Positions 22,746 through 24,540 of a stretch of DNA of 24,540 nt are shown in pieces. The notes under the pieces were generated by a model. That model made no database searches, was not told the origin of the DNA, and worked only from the letters and a program-made list of their open reading frames with translations. Made by a program: the position numbers and the translations under genes. The DNA comes from Caproicibacter sp002399225 (GTDB lineage: Bacteria; Bacillota; Clostridia; Oscillospirales; Acutalibacteraceae), in assembly GCA_036756705.1 (NCBI GenBank), contig DAIOKN010000030.1, positions 1-24,540 of the forward strand, written 5' to 3'. Each line of letters opens with the position of its first letter. Position 1 is the first letter of the stretch.

Positions 22746-24517
22746 CAGAAGTCCTCCTTCCGGCTGAGCAGATCATTAATTTCCTTTGTCAGTTCCGCCG
22801 TAACTTTATTAAATTCTTCCCCGACCTGATCCACCGCAACATACTTGAAGCGCCCGATCTGCTCGCGGACAGGCAGCTTCACAAGTTCTTCCACCGGCGC
22901 CCCCTTCTTCAGGGCCTCCAGCGTATCGTCGTAGAATTGCAAAACCAGCTTCATAATCAAATACTGCTTTTCCAGCGGCGTATAGGTATCAACATCATTA
23001 AAAGCATTCTGCTGCAGGAAATCTTCCCGAATGCTCCGGGCAGCTTCCAGTTTCAGACGATCCGGGGCGGAAAGAGCGTCCATGCCGACCAGCTTGACGA
23101 TTTCATCCAGTTCGCTTTCGTCGTGCAGCAGGCGGAGAATCCGAGCGCGCATGTCCATCCAATCCGGATGTACGTTTTCATTGAACCACTTGCCGAGTGA
23201 ATCGGCGTACAGCGAGTAGCTGGTCAGCCAGTTGATGGCCGGAAAATGGCGGGCGTAAGCCAGCGCGGAATCAAGGCTCCAGAACACCTTGACGATGCGC
23301 AGCGTCGCCTGGGAAACCGGTTCGGAAATATCGCCGCCCGGAGGGGACACGGCGCCGATGACGGAAAGCGACCCTTCGCGGCCCTCTTTCCCCAAAGCCT
23401 TGACGCGGCCGGCGCGTTCATAGAACTGAGCCAGCCGGCTGCCGAGGTAAGCCGGGTAGCCCTCTTCACCGGGCATCTCTTCCAAACGGCCGGACATTTC
23501 GCGCAGCGCTTCCGCCCAGCGGGAAGTGGAGTCGGCCATCAGGGCGACGGAGTACCCCATATCGCGGAAATACTCCGCGATGGTGATCCCCGTGTAAATC
23601 GAAGCCTCACGGGCTGCCACCGGCATATCAGAGGTGTTGGCAATCAGTACGGTGCGCTTCATCAGCGAATAACCTGTTTTCGGGTCTTTCAGTTCCGGGA
23701 ACTCATTCAGAACATCCGTCATTTCGTTGCCGCGCTCTCCGCAGCCGATATAAACGACGATGTCCGCTTCGGCCCACTTGGCCAGCTGGTGCTGCACAAC
23801 GGTCTTGCCGCTTCCGAACGGACCGGGCACTGCGGCGGTTCCGCCGCGCGCAATCGGGAACAAGGTATCAATGACCCGCTGGCCGGTAACCAGCGGCATG
23901 TCTGGCGACAGCTTGGTCTGATAGGGGCGGCCAATCCGCACGGGCCATTTCTGCATCAGCTGGATCTCTTTTTCCGTTCCGTCCGCCGTCTTGATCTTCG
24001 CCACGGTTTGTTCGACTGTGAAGTCGCCCTCCGCAATCGACGAAACGGTCCCTTCCATGCCGTTCGGCACCATGATCCGGTGCTCCACGATTTCCGTCTC
24101 CTGCACCGTGCCGAGGACGTCGCCGCTGCTTACCTGATCTCCCTTGGAGGCTTTGGGAACAAAATGCCATTTTACATCGCGCTTCAGGGCCGGAACTTCC
24201 ACCCCGCGCTGAAGGTTATTGCCACTGATCTTCATGATTTCCTCCAGCGGGCGCTGGATTCCGTCGTAAATACTGCTGATCAGGCCGGGGCCGAGTTCCA
24301 CGCTCAGCGGGGCCCCGGTAGACTCCACCGGTTCGCCGGGTTTCAGGCCGGAAGTTTCCTCGTAAACCTGAACAGATGCCTGGTCTCCGTGGATTTCTAT
24401 AATTTCACCGATCAGACGCTGCCTGCTGACGCGAACCACATCGAACATATTTGCGTCGCGCATTCCCTCTGCGATGACCAGAGGTCCGGCAACTTTTTTG
24501 ATCGTGCCTTTGCTCAT
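22745..24517 (-). CDS. ntpA: V/A-type ATP synthase catalytic subunit A
   Basis: The 590-aa catalytic subunit of a V/A-type ATPase, which couples ATP turnover to H+ or Na+ movement through the membrane ring. The P-loop GPFGSGKT is at residues 232-239, preceded by the long insertion typical of A subunits (about 115-190, containing the WPVRIGRPY end). CGERGNEMTDVL, ADSTSRWAEALREMSGRLEE and SPPGGDISEPV all match. ATG 24517 is preferred over the GTG at 24529, which overlaps the AGGTGAGAAGG ribosome region. Upstream subunits (E, C, F, I, K) are not in the window and probably lie to the right. Ion specificity depends on subunits not seen here. Confidence 0.97.
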   Translation of the reverse strand: MSKGTIKKVAGPLVIAEGMRDANMFDVVRVSRQRLIGEIIEIHGDQASVQVYEETSGLKPGEPVESTGAPLSVELGPGLISSIYDGIQRPLEEIMKISGNNLQRGVEVPALKRDVKWHFVPKASKGDQVSSGDVLGTVQETEIVEHRIMVPNGMEGTVSSIAEGDFTVEQTVAKIKTADGTEKEIQLMQKWPVRIGRPYQTKLSPDMPLVTGQRVIDTLFPIARGGTAAVPGPFGSGKTVVQHQLAKWAEADIVVYIGCGERGNEMTDVLNEFPELKDPKTGYSLMKRTVLIANTSDMPVAAREASIYTGITIAEYFRDMGYSVALMADSTSRWAEALREMSGRLEEMPGEEGYPAYLGSRLAQFYERAGRVKALGKEGREGSLSVIGAVSPPGGDISEPVSQATLRIVKVFWSLDSALAYARHFPAINWLTSYSLYADSLGKWFNENVHPDWMDMRARILRLLHDESELDEIVKLVGMDALSAPDRLKLEAARSIREDFLQQNAFNDVDTYTPLEKQYLIMKLVLQFYDDTLEALKKGAPVEELVKLPVREQIGRFKYVAVDQVGEEFNKVTAELTKEINDLLSRKEDF

Positions 24518-24540
24518 TTTCCTTCTCACCTGCTTCTTTC

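Noticed and set aside
1..24540. CRISPR arrays, tRNA or rRNA genes, insertion sequences and phage genes
   Set aside because: I looked for regularly spaced repeats, cloverleaf-like segments and transposase or integrase motifs and saw none. The only repeats found are the two promoter blocks and the two hairpin elements.

Overview
The window looks like a chromosome segment of an anaerobic, moderate-GC Clostridia species, probably Oscillospiraceae/Ruminococcaceae-like. The reasons are strong AGGAGG-type ribosome sites, SigA-type promoters (TTGAAA/TATAAT), a V/A-type ATPase, a Bacillus-type basic amino acid decarboxylase and several Clostridia-flavoured extracellular proteins. This is inference from gene content, not a placement. 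A run of exactly 100 N (11696-11795) marks a scaffold gap, so the sequence is a draft assembly or MAG.

Layout. 1-1345: an upstream terminator, a 61-aa hypothetical gene with its own terminator, and a decayed internal fragment of a tryptophanase/tyrosine phenol-lyase gene. 1346-6866 (minus): a tightly packed five-gene polyamine operon, in transcription order speD, Orn/Lys/Arg decarboxylase, speE, carboxy(nor)spermidine dehydrogenase and carboxy(nor)spermidine decarboxylase. It has a recognisable promoter upstream (7036-7063) and a terminator downstream (1272-1313). It encodes two chemically different routes to spermidine side by side. 7335-8192 (plus): an FAH-family hydrolase with a good promoter, facing the next cluster across a perfect 21-bp hairpin.

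8363-14967 (minus): a sugar-acid cluster, in transcription order gudD (glucarate dehydratase), a PrpR-like regulator with a degenerate sigma54-type AAA+ domain (its 3' end lost in the N gap), then tctB, tctA and tctC (tripartite tricarboxylate-type transporter). The likely logic is uptake of an aldarate or related acid, dehydration by GudD and control by the embedded regulator, with the FAH enzyme a possible later step.

15445-20285: an accessory stretch. It holds a seven-repeat beta-propeller-like lipoprotein, a ClbS/DfsB-family gene broken by one in-frame TAG, a leaderless repeat protein of carboxypeptidase-regulatory-like beta-sandwich domains also split by an in-frame TAG, and a secreted protein of unknown function. 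Two of these genes share a near-identical 34-bp promoter block, and a pair of hairpin repeats flanks the lipoprotein gene.

20679-24517 (minus): the 3' part of a V/A-type ATPase operon (A, B, D) ending in a strong terminator. The remaining ATPase subunits should lie beyond the right edge.
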